Shown here: positions 39,629 to 49,331 of the stretch, one piece after another | How the letters are laid out: each line of letters opens with the position of its first letter | Position numbering within the stretch: the stretch's first letter is position 1 | Assembly: GCA_018672315.1 (NCBI GenBank) | Contig: CP076053.1 | Coordinates: 124,001-188,000, forward strand | Source of the DNA: Nocardioidaceae bacterium | GTDB taxonomy: Bacteria > Actinomycetota > Actinomycetes > Propionibacteriales > Nocardioidaceae | Length of the DNA stretch: 64,000 bases | Reading direction: 5' to 3' | Notes under the pieces: generated by a model | The model's input: the letters and a program-made list of their open reading frames with translations, nothing else | What the model was told of the DNA's origin: nothing | Databases searched by the model: none | Program-made: the position numbers and the translations under genes

Positions 39629-40453
39629 TCAGACCGCGACCGGCGCCTTGATGCCCGGGTGGGGGTCGTACGCCTCGATCGAGACCTGGTCGAGCTCGAG
39701 CCGCCCCAGGTGCTCGACGGTGCGGATGCCCTCGTCGAGCGCCAGCCGGGGAAGCGGCCGCGGCTGCCTGGTCAGCTGGAGCCTGGCCTGGTCGAGGTGG
39801 TTGCTGTAGAGGTGTGCGTCGCCGAGTGTGTGCACGAAGTCGCCCACGTCGAGGTCGCACACCTGCGCGACGAGGTGGGTGAGCAGGGCGTACGAGGCGA
39901 TGTTGAACGGCACGCCCAGGAACACGTCGCCCGAGCGCTGGTAGAGCTGGCACGAGAGCCGACCGCGCGTCTCCCCCGCGGCCGGTGGCGCGACGTAGAA
40001 CTGGAAGAAGGTGTGGCACGGCGGCAACGCCATCTCCGGCAGGGCGGCGACGTTCCAGGCGCTGACGAGGTGCCGGCGGGAGTCCGGGTTCTCGCGGATC
40101 GCGGTGACGACCTGCGTCAGCTGGTCGATGGTGCCGCCGTCGGGCGCGGGCCACGAGCGCCACTGGTGACCGTAGATCGGGCCGAGCTCGCCGGCGTCGT
40201 CAGCCCACTCGTCCCAGATCGAGACACCTCGCTCCTGCAGCCAGCGCACGTTGGTCTCGCCCCGCAGGAACCACAGCAGCTCGGCCACCACGGACTTCAC
40301 GTGCACCTTCTTGGTGGTCACCAGCGGGAAGCCGGCGCGCAGGTCGAAGCGCATCTGGTGCCCGAAGACGCTGAGGGTGCCGGTGCCGGTGCGGTCGTCC
40401 TTGGCGACGCCCTCGTCGAGCACGCGGGTCAGGAGATCGAGGTACTGCTGCAC
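39629..40453 (-). CDS. thyA: thymidylate synthase (ThyA type)
   Basis: ThyA methylates dUMP to dTMP using methylenetetrahydrofolate, producing dihydrofolate for FolA next door. The 274-residue protein has [30 protein letters not shown], the catalytic Cys in [12 protein letters not shown] (about 157) and [14 protein letters not shown] with [12 protein letters not shown]. The start is GTG at 40453, with TAGGTT 6 bases upstream and no Shine-Dalgarno. The operon continues into folA. No thyX is in the window. Confidence 0.97.
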   Translation of the reverse strand: MQQYLDLLTRVLDEGVAKDDRTGTGTLSVFGHQMRFDLRAGFPLVTTKKVHVKSVVAELLWFLRGETNVRWLQERGVSIWDEWADDAGELGPIYGHQWRSWPAPDGGTIDQLTQVVTAIRENPDSRRHLVSAWNVAALPEMALPPCHTFFQFYVAPPAAGETRGRLSCQLYQRSGDVFLGVPFNIASYALLTHLVAQVCDLDVGDFVHTLGDAHLYSNHLDQARLQLTRQPRPLPRLALDEGIRTVEHLGRLELDQVSIEAYDPHPGIKAPVAV

Positions 40454-40459
40454 CGGCTC

Positions 40460-40465
40460 AACCTA
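40460..40465 (-). promoter_or_regulatory. candidate leaderless -10 element of thyA
   Basis: TAGGTT ends 6 bases before the thyA GTG, in the 55-base gap after the convergent-side protease gene. Confidence 0.55.
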
Positions 40466-40508
40466 ACCCGCGGATCGGCCGGACGCCGCGGCGCCGCCTC
40501 TGCGTGTG

Positions 40509-41378
40509 TCAGCGTCGGGCGGGGAAGACGTGGCGGGCGAGGAACCGGCCGACCGCGGGACTGCCGACCTCGGCGTACACGCCGGGGAAGCCCGGTGTCG
40601 CGCAGCCGACGCCGAAGCTGACGACGCCGACCAGCAGCGGGCGTCGCTTGCCACGGTCCCGCACCAGCGGACCGCCGGAGTCGCCCTGGCAGGAGTCGCC
40701 GAGCAATCGCGAGGCACACACCTCGTCGTCAGGGGTGAAGCCGGACAGCGCGTTCAGACCCGAGCCGCACTGCTGATCACCCACCACGTCGAGGCTCGCC
40801 GCGCGCATGCGGTCCGGCGCCGTCGCGCCGATCAGGTCGGGGAAGACCTGTGCCCCCCAGCCGCTGACCACGACGCCGGTGCCCTCGCGCTCCGCGGCAC
40901 GGTGCCGAGGGCCCGGCACGGCGGCGAGGCGCGTGCGGACGGGCTCGGCCACCCGCAGCAGCGCGACGTCGGTGCCGCGGCGCGCGTACGCCGGGTGGAC
41001 GATGATGCGCCGCACCCCGATGACGTGACCGTCGCCCCGGCTGAGCACCGTGCGGCCGGTGACCGCCTGCAGGTCACCCGGGCTCGTGTCCTCCACGCAG
41101 TGGGCGGCGGTCAGCACCCAGAAGCGCTTGATCGCGGTGCCGCCACAGAAGTGGCCGCTGCCGTCGGCGGGGCCGGAGGCCTGCAGCGAGACCGTGTACG
41201 CCCGCTTCCCGTCCGGCACCGGGGAGCCACCCACCACGGCCTGCGCCGGTACGGCGGTCGCGACGGCCGTGGCGAGGCCGGCGCAGACCGCGAGCACCGA
41301 CGTCGCGAGGCGACGACGCAACGACGGGACGCGGCGGGGCGCTGGGTGGGTCGCTGGGTGGGTCGCCAGGCGGGTCAT
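40509..41378 (-). CDS. secreted trypsin-like serine protease (S1)
   Basis: A 289-residue exported protease starting at the ATG at 41378 with GGAGG 4 bases upstream. The signal peptide spans about 1-47 with a basic Arg cluster (RRVPSLRRR) and a hydrophobic core ending AVPAQA. The mature enzyme begins at VVGG (48-51), so no separate propeptide is needed if signal peptidase exposes it. The triad is H93 (TAAHC), D137 (TDVALLRV) and S234 (GDSGGP). D228, six residues before Ser234, predicts cleavage after Lys/Arg. Three likely disulfides: Cys78-94, Cys204-221 and Cys230-259. Confidence 0.93.
   Translation of the reverse strand: MTRLATHPATHPAPRRVPSLRRRLATSVLAVCAGLATAVATAVPAQAVVGGSPVPDGKRAYTVSLQASGPADGSGHFCGGTAIKRFWVLTAAHCVEDTSPGDLQAVTGRTVLSRGDGHVIGVRRIIVHPAYARRGTDVALLRVAEPVRTRLAAVPGPRHRAAEREGTGVVVSGWGAQVFPDLIGATAPDRMRAASLDVVGDQQCGSGLNALSGFTPDDEVCASRLLGDSCQGDSGGPLVRDRGKRRPLLVGVVSFGVGCATPGFPGVYAEVGSPAVGRFLARHVFPARR
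41341..41364. repeat. two tandem copies of a 12-bp unit in the protease signal region
   Basis: GCTGGGTGGGTC occurs twice back to back and encodes the ATHPATHP stretch near the protease N-terminus. The copy number is a multiple of three bases, so it cannot break the frame. Confidence 0.75.
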
Positions 41379-41445
41379 CGGGCCTCCGGGGGGTGAGATG
41401 GGAGCCAGTGTGCCCCAGGCCCGGCGGCCTGTCAGGCTTGGCGAC

Positions 41446-42006
41446 ATGGCTCCCACCGCCGACGTGTCCTGCCGGGTCGCCTGGGCCGACGACGCCGAGG
41501 CGGTCGCCCGGGTCCAGCTGGCCGCCCTGCGTGCCGACAGCCCCGAGCTGCTGCCGAGTGAGCTGCGCAGTCCGGGCGAGCACGACGCGGAAGCCCTCGC
41601 GGAGCTGACCGGCATCTGGCGCGGCTCGCTCAGCCGTCCCACCGAGGCGCGGCAGCGGGTGCTGGTCGCGCTGGAGCGCAGCGCCGTCCGCGGCTTCGCC
41701 CTCACCTCTCCCGCCGGCGACCCCGACGCGGATCCGGGTGACGGTGAGCTGGTCGACCTCGTGGTCGACCCGGCCCACCGACGCGACGGCCACGGGTCCC
41801 GGCTGCTGCAGGCGGCGGTGGACACCTTGAAGGCCGACCGGTTCGAGCGTGCGACCACCTGGGTGGTGAGCGAGGACGACGCGCGCCGCGCGTTCCTCAC
41901 CTCCGCCGGGTGGGAGGCCGACGGCGCGCACCGCACCCTGGGCGAGGGGTCCGAGGGAGCCAGCGCCCGCCAGGTGCGGCTGCACGTCGGCATCGCCGAC
42001 GGCTGA
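41446..42006 (+). CDS. GNAT-family N-acetyltransferase
   Basis: A 186-residue GNAT protein from the ATG at 41446. Acetyl-CoA binding motif A is LVDLVVDPAHRRDGHGSRLLQAA (about 100-122, with R-R-D-G-H-G in place of the usual Q/R-x2-G-x-G/A). A later strand, ATTWVVSEDDARRAFLTSAGW (about 135-155), is motif B. The N-terminal RVAWADDAEAVARVQ matches the family. Substrate is not indicated. It lies between the protease gene (divergent) and dapB (convergent) with gaps of 67 and 6 bases. Confidence 0.88.
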   Translation: MAPTADVSCRVAWADDAEAVARVQLAALRADSPELLPSELRSPGEHDAEALAELTGIWRGSLSRPTEARQRVLVALERSAVRGFALTSPAGDPDADPGDGELVDLVVDPAHRRDGHGSRLLQAAVDTLKADRFERATTWVVSEDDARRAFLTSAGWEADGAHRTLGEGSEGASARQVRLHVGIADG

Positions 42007-42012
42007 CCGACC

Positions 42013-43358
<1,346 letters not shown>

Positions 43359-43380
43359 CCGGGCGACAGCTGCGACCGGG

Positions 43381-44691
43381 TCAGGCCGGCCCGACGACCG
43401 CGAGGGTCTCGGGCCGGCTGAACACCTCGGCGGCCAGTGCCGTGACGTCCTCGACCGTGACGCTGTCGATGCGCTCGATCAGCGCCTCGACGCCCAGCAG
43501 GTCCTCGCCGACCAGCTCGGTCTTGCCGTTGCGGAACATGCGCGAGGCCGTGTCCTCGAGGCCGAGCACGATGCCGCCGCGCAGTTGTCCCTTGCCCCGC
43601 TCGACCTCCTCGCTCGTGACACCCCCGCGAGCCATGTCGGCGAGCTGATCGCGGACCACGGCGAGCAGCGGCTCGACCTTGGTCGGCAGGCACCCGGCGC
43701 CGACGCCGACGATGCCCGTGTCGGTGTAGTGCGAGGCGAAGCTGAAGACCGAGTACGCCAGGCCGCGCCGCTCGCGCACCTCCTGGAAGAGGCGTGAGCT
43801 GGTGCCTCCGCCGAGCGCGGCGTCGAGCACCCCGAGCGTGTGGCGACGGCGGTCGCCCCGCGGGAGCCCGGGGAAGCCGAGCACCAGGTTGACCTGCTCG
43901 AACCCCTTAGACGACCTCACCGTGCCCGCTCGCATGCGGCGGCGCACCGACGTGCGCCGCTGCGGCACCGAGGCCGTGGCCTGCTCCAGGAAGCCGGCCC
44001 GGGAGAAGGCCCGTGCGACGAGATCCACGACCTCGTCGTGGTCGACGTTGCCGGCCACCGAGACGACCATCGCGCTCGGCGTGTAGCGCGAGCGGTAGTA
44101 GCGGCGGATCTGCTCACGGCTCATCGCGGAGATCGAGTCGTGGGTGCCCGCGACGGGCCGCCCGAGGGGTGAGTCCCCGAAGGCGTGGGCGGCGAAGAGG
44201 TTGTGCGCGACGTCGTCGGGGTCGTCGTCGTGCATCGCGATCTCGTCGAGGATGACCTCGCGCTCGGCCTCCACGTCGGCGGCGGTGAAGGCGGAGGCCG
44301 TCATCATGTCGCCGAGGACGTCGATGGCGACCGGCAGGTCGCGGTCGAGCACGCGGGCGTGGAAGCAGGTGCTCTCCTTCGCGGTGAAGGCGTTCATCTC
44401 ACCGCCCACCTCGTCGAGCTGCACCGAGATGTCCCAGGCCGACCGCTCGCGGGTGCCCTTGAAGAGCAGGTGCTCGAGGAAGTGGCTGGCCCCGTTGAGT
44501 GCCGGGGTCTCATCGCGCGATCCGGCGGCGACCCAGACGCCGACCGCGGCGGAGCGTACGCCCGGCACGGACTCCGTGATGACACGAAGCCCCCCTGGGA
44601 GCACCGAGCGACGGACACGGCCGAGGACCGCGCCGTCGTCGTCGGTGCTCTCCAGGAGGGTCTGCGTGGAGAGCGGGGTGAGCTGGATCAG
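43381..44691 (-). CDS. M16-family zinc metallopeptidase (processing-peptidase type), apparent CTG start
   Basis: A zinc protease of the pitrilysin/mitochondrial processing peptidase family. The inverted motif HxxEH is HFLEH, with [14 protein letters not shown] giving the third ligand about 76 residues on. The second, inactive domain is complete. The first canonical start in frame (GTG at 44604) falls inside the conserved first strand [14 protein letters not shown], so it would clip the fold. The frame continues upstream without ATG/GTG/TTG to CTG at 44691, overlapping the pnp stop as CTGA and preceded by GAGGAGAG; that gives 436 residues, the normal length. Coupling with pnp is conserved in actinobacteria. 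Confidence 0.88.
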   Translation of the reverse strand: MIQLTPLSTQTLLESTDDDGAVLGRVRRSVLPGGLRVITESVPGVRSAAVGVWVAAGSRDETPALNGASHFLEHLLFKGTRERSAWDISVQLDEVGGEMNAFTAKESTCFHARVLDRDLPVAIDVLGDMMTASAFTAADVEAEREVILDEIAMHDDDPDDVAHNLFAAHAFGDSPLGRPVAGTHDSISAMSREQIRRYYRSRYTPSAMVVSVAGNVDHDEVVDLVARAFSRAGFLEQATASVPQRRTSVRRRMRAGTVRSSKGFEQVNLVLGFPGLPRGDRRRHTLGVLDAALGGGTSSRLFQEVRERRGLAYSVFSFASHYTDTGIVGVGAGCLPTKVEPLLAVVRDQLADMARGGVTSEEVERGKGQLRGGIVLGLEDTASRMFRNGKTELVGEDLLGVEALIERIDSVTVEDVTALAAEVFSRPETLAVVGPA

Positions 44692-46907
44692 CTCTCCTCA
44701 CCCGCGTCGGAGCCGCCCTCGGCGTCCTCGACCACCGGCGCGAGGCTGAGCTTGCCGCGGTCGTCGACCTCGGCGATCTCGACCTGCACCTTCTGGCCGA
44801 CGGACACGACGTCCTCGACGTTCTCCACCCGCTTGCCGCCGGCGAGCGCGCGGAGCTTGGAGATGTGCAGCAGGCCGTCCTTGCCCGGCATCAGCGAGAC
44901 GAACGCACCGAAGTTCGTCGTCTTCACCACGGTGCCGAGGTAGCGCTCGCCGACCTCGGGCATCGTCGGGTTCGCGATCTGGTTGACGGCGTTGCGCGCG
45001 GCGTCGGCGGCCTCACCGTTCGTGGCACCGATGTAGATCGTGCCGTCGTCCTCGATCGAGATCGAGGCGCCGGTGTCGTCCTGGATCTGGTTGATGACCT
45101 TGCCCTTGGGGCCGATGACCTCGCCGATCTTGTCGACGGGGATCTTCACGGTGATGATGCGCGGCGCGTGCTGCGACATCTCCTCGGGGCCGTCAATGGC
45201 CTCGGCCATCACGTCGAGGATCGCGAAGCGGGCGTCGCGGGCCTGCGTCAACGCACCGGCCAGCACGTCGGCGGGGATGCCGTCGAGCTTGGTGTCGAGC
45301 TGCAGCGCGGTGACGAAGTCACGGGTGCCGGCGACCTTGAAGTCCATGTCGCCGAAGGCGTCCTCGGCGCCGAGGATGTCGGTCAGCGTGACGAACTCGG
45401 TCTTGCCGTCGATCTCGCCGGAGATGAGACCCATCGCGATGCCGGCGACGGGGGCCTTCAGCGGCACACCGGCCTGCAGCAGCGACAGCGTCGAGGCGCA
45501 GACCGAGCCCATCGAGGTCGAGCCGTTGGAGCCCATGGCCTCGGAGAGCTGGCGGATGGCGTACGGGAACTCCTCGCGGGTCGGCAGCACCGGCAGGATC
45601 GCCCGACGCGCCAGGGCGCCGTGGCCGATCTCGCGGCGCTTCGGGGCGCCGACGCGGCCGGTCTCACCGGTGGAGAAGGGCGGGAAGACGTACTTGTGCA
45701 TGTAGCGGCGGTGCTTCTCGGGGCTCAGGGTGTCGAGCTGCTGCTCGAGCTTGAGCATGTTGAGCGTGGTGACACCGAGGATCTGGGTCTCGCCGCGCTC
45801 GAAGAGCGCTGAGCCGTGCACGCGGGGGATGACGCCGGCCTCGGCGTACAGGTCGCGGATGTCGGTCAGGCCGCGGCCGTCGATGCGGACCTTGTCGCGG
45901 AGCACGCGCTCGCGCACGACCTCCTTGGTCAGCGCGCGGAACGCGGCGCCGATCTCCTTCTCGCGACCCTCGAAGTCGCCGCCGATCGTCTCCAGCAGCG
46001 CGGCCTTGACCTCGTCGAGACGGTCGTCGCGCTCCTGCTTGCCCGCGATCTGCATCGCCGTCGAGAGGTCCTCGCGTGAGTTCTTCTCGACCGCGGCGTA
46101 GACGTCGTCCTGGAAGTCCAGGAAGACCGGGAAGTCCTGCACCGGCTTGGCGGCCTCGGCGGCAAGCTGGCTCTGCGCCTCGACGAGCTGCTTGATGAAG
46201 GGCTTGGCGGCGTCGAGACCCTCGGCGACGCGCTCCTCGGTCGGGCTGGTGGCGCCGCCGCGGACCATGTCGAAGGTCTTCTCGGTGGCCTCGGCCTCGA
46301 CCATCATGATCGCGACGTCACCGGTGTCGGTGACGCGACCGGCCACGACCATGTCGAAGACGGCGTCCTCGAGCTGCGTGTGGCTGGGGAAGGCGACCCA
46401 GGTGCCCTCGATGAGCGCGATGCGCACCGCACCGACGGGGCCGGAGAACGGCAGACCCGACAGCTGCGTCGAGATCGACGCCGCGTTCATGGCCAGCACG
46501 TCGTAGGGCTGGTCGGGGTCGAGCGCCATCACGGTGATGACGACCTGGACCTCGTTGCGCAGACCCTTCTTGAAGGTCGGGCGCAGCGGACGGTCGATGA
46601 GACGGCAGGTGAGGATGGCGTCTTCCGATGGTCGACCCTCGGAGCGGAAGAACGAGCCGGGGATCTGGCCCACGGCGTACATGCGCTCCTCGACGTCGAT
46701 GGTCAGCGGGAAGAAGTCCAGCTGGTCCTTGGGCCGCTTGCCGGCCGTGGTGGCCGACAGCAGCATGGTCTCGTCGTCGAGGTAGGCGGTGACCGAGCCG
46801 GCCGCCTGACGGGCCAGCAGGCCGGTCTCGAACTTGACGGTGCGGGTGCCGAAGGAGCCGTTGTCGATCACGGTCTCCACGGTGGAGATGACGGGGCCCT
46901 CGTTCAT
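44688..46907 (-). CDS. pnp: polyribonucleotide nucleotidyltransferase (PNPase)
   Basis: PNPase degrades RNA 3'-5' with phosphate and can add tails. The 739-residue protein starts at the ATG at 46907 with GAAGGGAGG upstream. Two RNase PH domains are present ([21 protein letters not shown], about 85-105; [15 protein letters not shown] and [16 protein letters not shown] in the second). A KH domain ([26 protein letters not shown]) at about 605-630 and a C-terminal S1 domain ([21 protein letters not shown]) follow. An acidic tail ends the protein. It is preceded by rpsO and a structured 377-base gap. Confidence 0.98.
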   Translation of the reverse strand: MNEGPVISTVETVIDNGSFGTRTVKFETGLLARQAAGSVTAYLDDETMLLSATTAGKRPKDQLDFFPLTIDVEERMYAVGQIPGSFFRSEGRPSEDAILTCRLIDRPLRPTFKKGLRNEVQVVITVMALDPDQPYDVLAMNAASISTQLSGLPFSGPVGAVRIALIEGTWVAFPSHTQLEDAVFDMVVAGRVTDTGDVAIMMVEAEATEKTFDMVRGGATSPTEERVAEGLDAAKPFIKQLVEAQSQLAAEAAKPVQDFPVFLDFQDDVYAAVEKNSREDLSTAMQIAGKQERDDRLDEVKAALLETIGGDFEGREKEIGAAFRALTKEVVRERVLRDKVRIDGRGLTDIRDLYAEAGVIPRVHGSALFERGETQILGVTTLNMLKLEQQLDTLSPEKHRRYMHKYVFPPFSTGETGRVGAPKRREIGHGALARRAILPVLPTREEFPYAIRQLSEAMGSNGSTSMGSVCASTLSLLQAGVPLKAPVAGIAMGLISGEIDGKTEFVTLTDILGAEDAFGDMDFKVAGTRDFVTALQLDTKLDGIPADVLAGALTQARDARFAILDVMAEAIDGPEEMSQHAPRIITVKIPVDKIGEVIGPKGKVINQIQDDTGASISIEDDGTIYIGATNGEAADAARNAVNQIANPTMPEVGERYLGTVVKTTNFGAFVSLMPGKDGLLHISKLRALAGGKRVENVEDVVSVGQKVQVEIAEVDDRGKLSLAPVVEDAEGGSDAGEES

Positions 46908-47222
46908 GGGGCCTCCCTTCTTGTCGCGGAGCGTGCCGCGATGGCGCCCTTCTCGGCGCACGGGTCCCACCCGTCTGTGGCGGGACCTGGGAACTGCGGT
47001 GAGTGCCGGCCTTCGATCGAGGCCCACGGCCGCCCCGGGAGCCGTGCTGTCGCACGGCACCGGGGACTCCGGAGGCCACTACCGAGGACCGGGGCGGACG
47101 CCGCGGTCGCTCCTGGATGTGGTTCGTGTTGAGTTGTGGCGTACGGGGTCGTTCCCCGTGTCACTCGTGCCGGGCCGGTGGCCCGCGCCGAGCCTAGTGC
47201 GGTGGTTCGCCCGGAACGAGTC
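46908..47222 (-). promoter_or_regulatory. long pnp leader region with candidate promoter
   Basis: This gene-free stretch between the rpsO terminator and pnp holds a candidate -10 TAGGCT (47196-47191 on the minus strand), which would give a leader of about 280 bases, and the strong hairpin listed separately. No ORF of note and no riboswitch motif is seen. Confidence 0.4.
47033..47065 (-). ncRNA. hairpin in the pnp leader, candidate RNase III/autoregulation site
   Basis: CCCCGG-(2)-GCCGTGC-TGTC-GCACGGC-(1)-CCGGGG forms a 13-bp stem with a small bulge and a 4-base loop, about 126 bases before the pnp ATG. A stem-loop between rpsO and pnp is the RNase III target and autoregulatory element described in Streptomyces and E. 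coli; equivalence here is inferred from position and shape. Confidence 0.5.
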
Positions 47223-47286
47223 AGGAGCGGCCCCCGGCGTGGGGAGCCGCTCCTGTCAGGTCTGCGGGAGCCTCCCGGGGAGGCTC
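47223..47286 (-). terminator. two tandem hairpins after rpsO
   Basis: GAGCCTC/GAGGCTC (47268-47286) starts at the rpsO stop codon. AGGAGCGGC/GCCGCTCCT, a perfect 9-bp outer stem with an inner CCCC/GGGG, follows at 47223-47254. Neither has a T-run. Together they fit an rpsO terminator or 3'-end stabiliser upstream of pnp. Confidence 0.6.
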
Positions 47287-47560
47287 AGCGCCGCAGGCCG
47301 AGGCGCTCGACGATCGAGCGGTACCGCTCGATGTCGGTCTTGTTCAGGTAGTTCAGCAGCCGCCGGCGCCGACCGACGAGCAGCAGCAGACCACGACGGG
47401 TGTGGTGGTCGTGCTTGTGCTGCTGCAGGTGCTCGGTGAGGTGGCGGATGCGGTGGCTCAGGAGTGCGATCTGCACCTCGGGCGAACCGGTGTCGCCCTC
47501 CTTGGTGGCGTACTCCGCGATGATCTGCTTCTTGGTGGCGGCGTCGGTGCCGATGCTCAT
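47285..47560 (-). CDS. rpsO: 30S ribosomal protein S15
   Basis: S15 binds 16S rRNA early in small-subunit assembly. The 91-residue protein has the normal length and the family core [22 protein letters not shown] and [26 protein letters not shown] start it at the ATG at 47560 with CAGGAGACACGC before it. It precedes pnp, as in most bacteria. Its promoter lies about 165 bases upstream, inside the gap shared with the SulP gene. Confidence 0.98.
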   Translation of the reverse strand: MSIGTDAATKKQIIAEYATKEGDTGSPEVQIALLSHRIRHLTEHLQQHKHDHHTRRGLLLLVGRRRRLLNYLNKTDIERYRSIVERLGLRR

Positions 47561-47723
47561 GCGTGTCTCCTGTGCTCTCTCGCTGCGCGGCGCGCCGGGG
47601 CCTGTCCACCCGGGCACTCTCGATCCGCGGCCGTTCCACGGCGTGGTGTCGGTGTCGTCCGCAACGGCCGTCGCAACCCGCTCGTGAGAGACGGGGCGTA
47701 CGCCACTCGGACAACCTGTGCAG

Positions 47724-47752
47724 ACTATCAGCGCGCGAGCGACGCACGCCAA
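47724..47752 (-). promoter_or_regulatory. housekeeping-type promoter of rpsO
   Basis: On the minus strand TTGGCG (47752-47747) and GATAGT (47729-47724) are separated by 17 bases. Expected transcription start is near 47717, which leaves a leader of about 157 bases before the rpsO ATG, long enough for S15 feedback control. It sits immediately beside the divergent SulP start. Confidence 0.6.
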
Positions 47753-47778
47753 TCGTCGTCCGTGGGAAGGTGTCGGCC

Positions 47779-49293
47779 GTGGCCCGACCCGCGTTGCCCC
47801 CGCCGCCGACCGGGGCCGACGCGTTGGCGGCGCTGAACGTCGCGCTCATCCTCGTCCCACAGAGTCTCGCGTACGCCACGATCGCGGGTCTGGACCCCGT
47901 GTACGGCCTGTACGCCGCGGTCGCCGCACCGATCGCCGGTGCGCTGGTCGGGTCCTCGCCGTACCTGCAGACCGGCCCGGTGGCCGTCACGAGCCTGCTC
48001 ACCTTCGGTGCCCTGGCGCCCCTGGCGGAGCCGACGAGCGCCCGGTTCGCGGCGCTGGCAGCGGCGCTCGCCGTGCTCGTCGGCCTCGTCCGTGTCGTGA
48101 TCGGTCTCGTGCGCGCGGGTCCGATCGCGTTCCTGATGAGCCAGCCGGTTCTCGTGAGCTTCACGAGCGCCGCGGCCGTGCTCATCATCGCCACCCAGGT
48201 GCCGGGACTCGTCGGACTGGACACCGACGCCCGCAACCCGCTGCTCGGTGCCCTCGAGGTGATGGCACAGCCCACGGCGTGGCGGATCGACGCGCTGGTG
48301 CTCGGTCTCGCGGCCTTCGTCGTGCTGCTCGGCGGCCGCGCGGTGTCATCGTTCTTCCCCGGTGCCCTCGTCGCCGTCGTGGCGACCACGGCGTACGCAG
48401 CGCTCGCCGACTACGGCGGTGCCACGGTCGGCGAGGTGAGCCTCGACTGGGCGTTGCCGCGTGGCATCGCTCCGGCGGACGTGGTCGGTCTCCTCGTGCC
48501 TGCTGCCATCATCGCCGTGGTCGGCTTCGCCGAGCCCGCCTCGATCGCCCGCAAGTTCGCCGCCCAGGACCGGCGTCGCTGGGACGCGGACCGAGAGTTC
48601 GTCGGCCAGGGCCTGGCCAACCTGGCCTCGGGGGTCGCCGGCGGCTTCCCGGTCGGAGGGTCCTTCTCCAGGACGGCGCTCAACCGGCTCGCCGGAGCCC
48701 GCACCCGGTGGTCGGGGGCCCTCACCGGCGTGGTCGTGCTGCTCGCGCTGCCCTTCGTCGGACTGCTCGAGCAGCTGCCCGTGGCCGCCCTGTCGGGCCT
48801 CGTCATCGCGGCTGTGGTCAACCTGGTCGACGTCCGGGCGCCACGGCGCTACTGGGGCTGGTCGAAGCCGCAGTTCGCCGTCGGCACCGTCACCGCTGTC
48901 GCGACCCTCGTCCTGGCTCCACGGGTCGACCTCGGGGTGCTCGTCGGGGTCGGCTCCGCACTGGCGGTGCACCTGTGGCGCGAGGCCCGCGTCCAGGTGC
49001 CGACCGAGGTGCAGGGCGACACCTTGCACATCCGTCCCGCAGGCATCCTGTACTTCGTCTCCGCCCCGATGGTCGAGGCCGTGCTCGACTCCGCGATTGC
49101 CGACCACCCCGCGGTCGACCACGTCGTGGTGCACCTCGACCGGGTGGGTCGCCTCGACGTCAGCGGTGTGCTGACGCTCCAGACCCTGGTCGAGCGGGCG
49201 TACGACGGTGGTTGCACGGTGCGCTTCAGCGGCGGAGCCCTGCGGCACCGTGCGCTCATCGGTCGGATGCTCGGCGAGGACGTGCTGGGCTGA
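47779..49293 (+). CDS. SulP-family anion transporter with STAS domain
   Basis: A 504-residue SLC26/SulP transporter. The signature [28 protein letters not shown] (about 17-44) starts the first membrane segment. Ten or more further segments follow. The [17 protein letters not shown] substrate-site motif is at about 290-306. A STAS domain occupies the last 110 residues ([12 protein letters not shown]..., [21 protein letters not shown]). The family carries sulfate, bicarbonate or other anions; the ion is not predictable. Start: GTG at 47779 with GGGAAGG 9 bases upstream, preferred over GTG at 47770. It leads a pair with the molybdopterin oxidoreductase 38 bases downstream. Confidence 0.9.
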   Translation: MARPALPPPPTGADALAALNVALILVPQSLAYATIAGLDPVYGLYAAVAAPIAGALVGSSPYLQTGPVAVTSLLTFGALAPLAEPTSARFAALAAALAVLVGLVRVVIGLVRAGPIAFLMSQPVLVSFTSAAAVLIIATQVPGLVGLDTDARNPLLGALEVMAQPTAWRIDALVLGLAAFVVLLGGRAVSSFFPGALVAVVATTAYAALADYGGATVGEVSLDWALPRGIAPADVVGLLVPAAIIAVVGFAEPASIARKFAAQDRRRWDADREFVGQGLANLASGVAGGFPVGGSFSRTALNRLAGARTRWSGALTGVVVLLALPFVGLLEQLPVAALSGLVIAAVVNLVDVRAPRRYWGWSKPQFAVGTVTAVATLVLAPRVDLGVLVGVGSALAVHLWREARVQVPTEVQGDTLHIRPAGILYFVSAPMVEAVLDSAIADHPAVDHVVVHLDRVGRLDVSGVLTLQTLVERAYDGGCTVRFSGGALRHRALIGRMLGEDVLG

Positions 49294-49331
49294 GGCGGCC
49301 ACACCTGCGCCACGGGTGCGAGGATCGGACG

